Positions 63,292 to 64,000 of a stretch of 64,000 bases of DNA are shown one piece after another (within the stretch, counting starts at the first letter, position 1; the number at the start of each line of letters is the position of its first letter). The notes beneath the pieces were generated by a model. That model was not told where the DNA came from, searched no databases, and worked only from the letters and a program-made list of their open reading frames with translations. The DNA is from an uncultured Bacillota bacterium (GTDB taxonomy: Bacteria > Bacillota > Dehalobacteriia > UBA7702), in assembly GCA_934702375.1 (NCBI GenBank), contig CAKUYE010000004.1, positions 1 to 64,000 of the forward strand, given 5' to 3'. A program made the position numbers and the translations under genes.

Positions 63292-63960
63292 GTGGGTCAG
63301 AAAGTTAACCCGAAGGGATTCAGAGTTGGCGTTATTCGCGACTGGGACAGCCGCTGGTATGCCAGAAAAGAATACTCTGACTATCTCTTAGAAGATTATC
63401 AGATCAGAAAATACCTGAAAAAAAGACTTTATGATTCCGGTATCTCCCGTATCGAAATTGAACGTGCTGCCGGTAGAGTAAAGGTCAACATCTTCACTGC
63501 AAAACCCGGTATCGTAATCGGCCGCGGCGGCGCTGAAGTAGAATCCTTGAAAAAGGCTTTAGAAAAAATGACCGGCAAAAAGGTCAATATCTATATTAAC
63601 GAAGTTAAAAAACCCGAGCTTGATGCTCAGCTCGTAGCTGAAAGCGTTGCTTCCGCTCTGGAAAGACGTATCGCTTTCCGTCGTGCAATGAAACAGGCTG
63701 TGACCCGCACCATGAGAATGGGTGCCGGCGGTATCAAGCTGATGTGCGCAGGTCGTTTGGGCGGCGCTGAAATCGCTCGTACCGAATGGATCAGCGATGG
63801 TAAAGTTCCCCTGCATACCTTGAGAGCCGATATCGACTATGCTGTAGCAGAAGCGGACACCACTTATGGTAAAATCGGCATCAAATGCTGGATCTACAAA
63901 GGCGAAGTTCTTCCGGAAAGAGCTGCCGCTGCCAAAAAAGCAGAAGGGGGTAAACGCTAA
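63292..63960 (+). CDS. rpsC: Ribosomal protein S3
   Basis: A 222-residue protein starting at GTG 63292, after AGGAGG (about 63280). The KH-type RNA-binding segment KPGIVIGRGGAEVESLKK is intact. It lies at the mRNA entry site. Its last base overlaps the rplP start (TAATG). Confidence 0.97.
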   Translation: MGQKVNPKGFRVGVIRDWDSRWYARKEYSDYLLEDYQIRKYLKKRLYDSGISRIEIERAAGRVKVNIFTAKPGIVIGRGGAEVESLKKALEKMTGKKVNIYINEVKKPELDAQLVAESVASALERRIAFRRAMKQAVTRTMRMGAGGIKLMCAGRLGGAEIARTEWISDGKVPLHTLRADIDYAVAEADTTYGKIGIKCWIYKGEVLPERAAAAKKAEGGKR

Positions 63961-64000
63961 TGTTAATTCCCAAAAGAGTCAAACATCGTAAACAGCATCG
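63960..64000 (+). CDS. rplP: Ribosomal protein L16, 3' end beyond the window
   Basis: Only the first 13 codons are visible (MLIPKRVKHRKQH), the invariant N-terminus of L16. The ATG overlaps the rpsC stop by one base. The S10 operon order predicts rpmC next. Confidence 0.93.
   Translation, partial: MLIPKRVKHRKQH

Overview
The window is a bacterial chromosome segment, most likely from an anaerobic Gram-positive member of the Clostridia (Bacillota). The evidence is an LTA-synthase-like sulfatase, S-layer-homology (SLH) surface anchoring, an electron-bifurcating NfnAB pair, a tryptophan T-box, a cobalamin riboswitch, a PAS/sigma-54 regulator beside a corrinoid-type (MttB-superfamily) methyltransferase, and an L7Ae-like gene (ybxF type) between rpoC and rpsL. 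No tRNA, rRNA, CRISPR array or complete insertion sequence was seen.

Layout. (1) 1-3.1 kb: the decayed end of an integrative element, with a flavodoxin-like reductase, an alpha/beta hydrolase, a cyclophilin-like lipoprotein, a replication-initiator remnant, a truncated Cys-rich VLP gene, an intact-looking excisionase and an integrase cut off after its N-terminal domain, abutting ychF. (2) 3.1-8.8 kb: ychF, an SH3b surface protein, a Sel1-repeat protein, nfnA-nfnB and a DUF3786 gene. (3) 8.8-16.3 kb: a cobalamin riboswitch with a terminator platform in front of one 2307-residue secreted protein. That protein carries beta-helix repeats, two helical-toroid regions, SLH repeats and a C-terminal DUF4430 (transcobalamin C-terminal-like) domain. 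(4) 16.3-21.1 kb: an unidentified structured leader plus terminator ahead of a secreted VWA protein, then a Fic protein. (5) 21.2-30.6 kb, minus strand: carA with a carB-dapF gene fusion, a sulfatase, and a TrpB-like synthase behind a UGG-specifier T-box. (6) 30.7-43.4 kb: EamA exporter, ProX-like deacylase, PAS-sigma54 activator, a tandem methyltransferase with a five-gene nickel/peptide-type ABC importer, then a sigma-54 promoter driving an MFS transporter and an MttB-family methyltransferase. (7) 43.6-47.4 kb: metA, metY and a zinc-ribbon protein. (8) 47.5-64 kb: rpoB, rpoC, ybxF-like, rpsL, rpsG, fusA, tuf, rpsJ, rplC, rplD, rplW, rplB, rpsS, rplV, rpsC and the start of rplP.

How it fits together. 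The most interesting unit is the riboswitch-controlled giant protein. Human intrinsic factor and transcobalamin pair an alpha6/alpha6 barrel with a C-terminal beta domain. Here the same two fold types sit in one S-layer-attached polypeptide whose mRNA carries a B12 aptamer, so I infer a surface corrinoid-capture protein. The MttB-family enzyme in the same window belongs to a corrinoid-dependent pathway, which gives a plausible need for B12. A second point of interest is the methyltransferase/ABC importer block. It lies between the sigma-54 activator and that activator's likely target operon, and a short degenerate copy of the activator's 3' end sits on its far side, so the block looks inserted.

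Limits: all domain calls are by eye; no database search or RNA folding was run.
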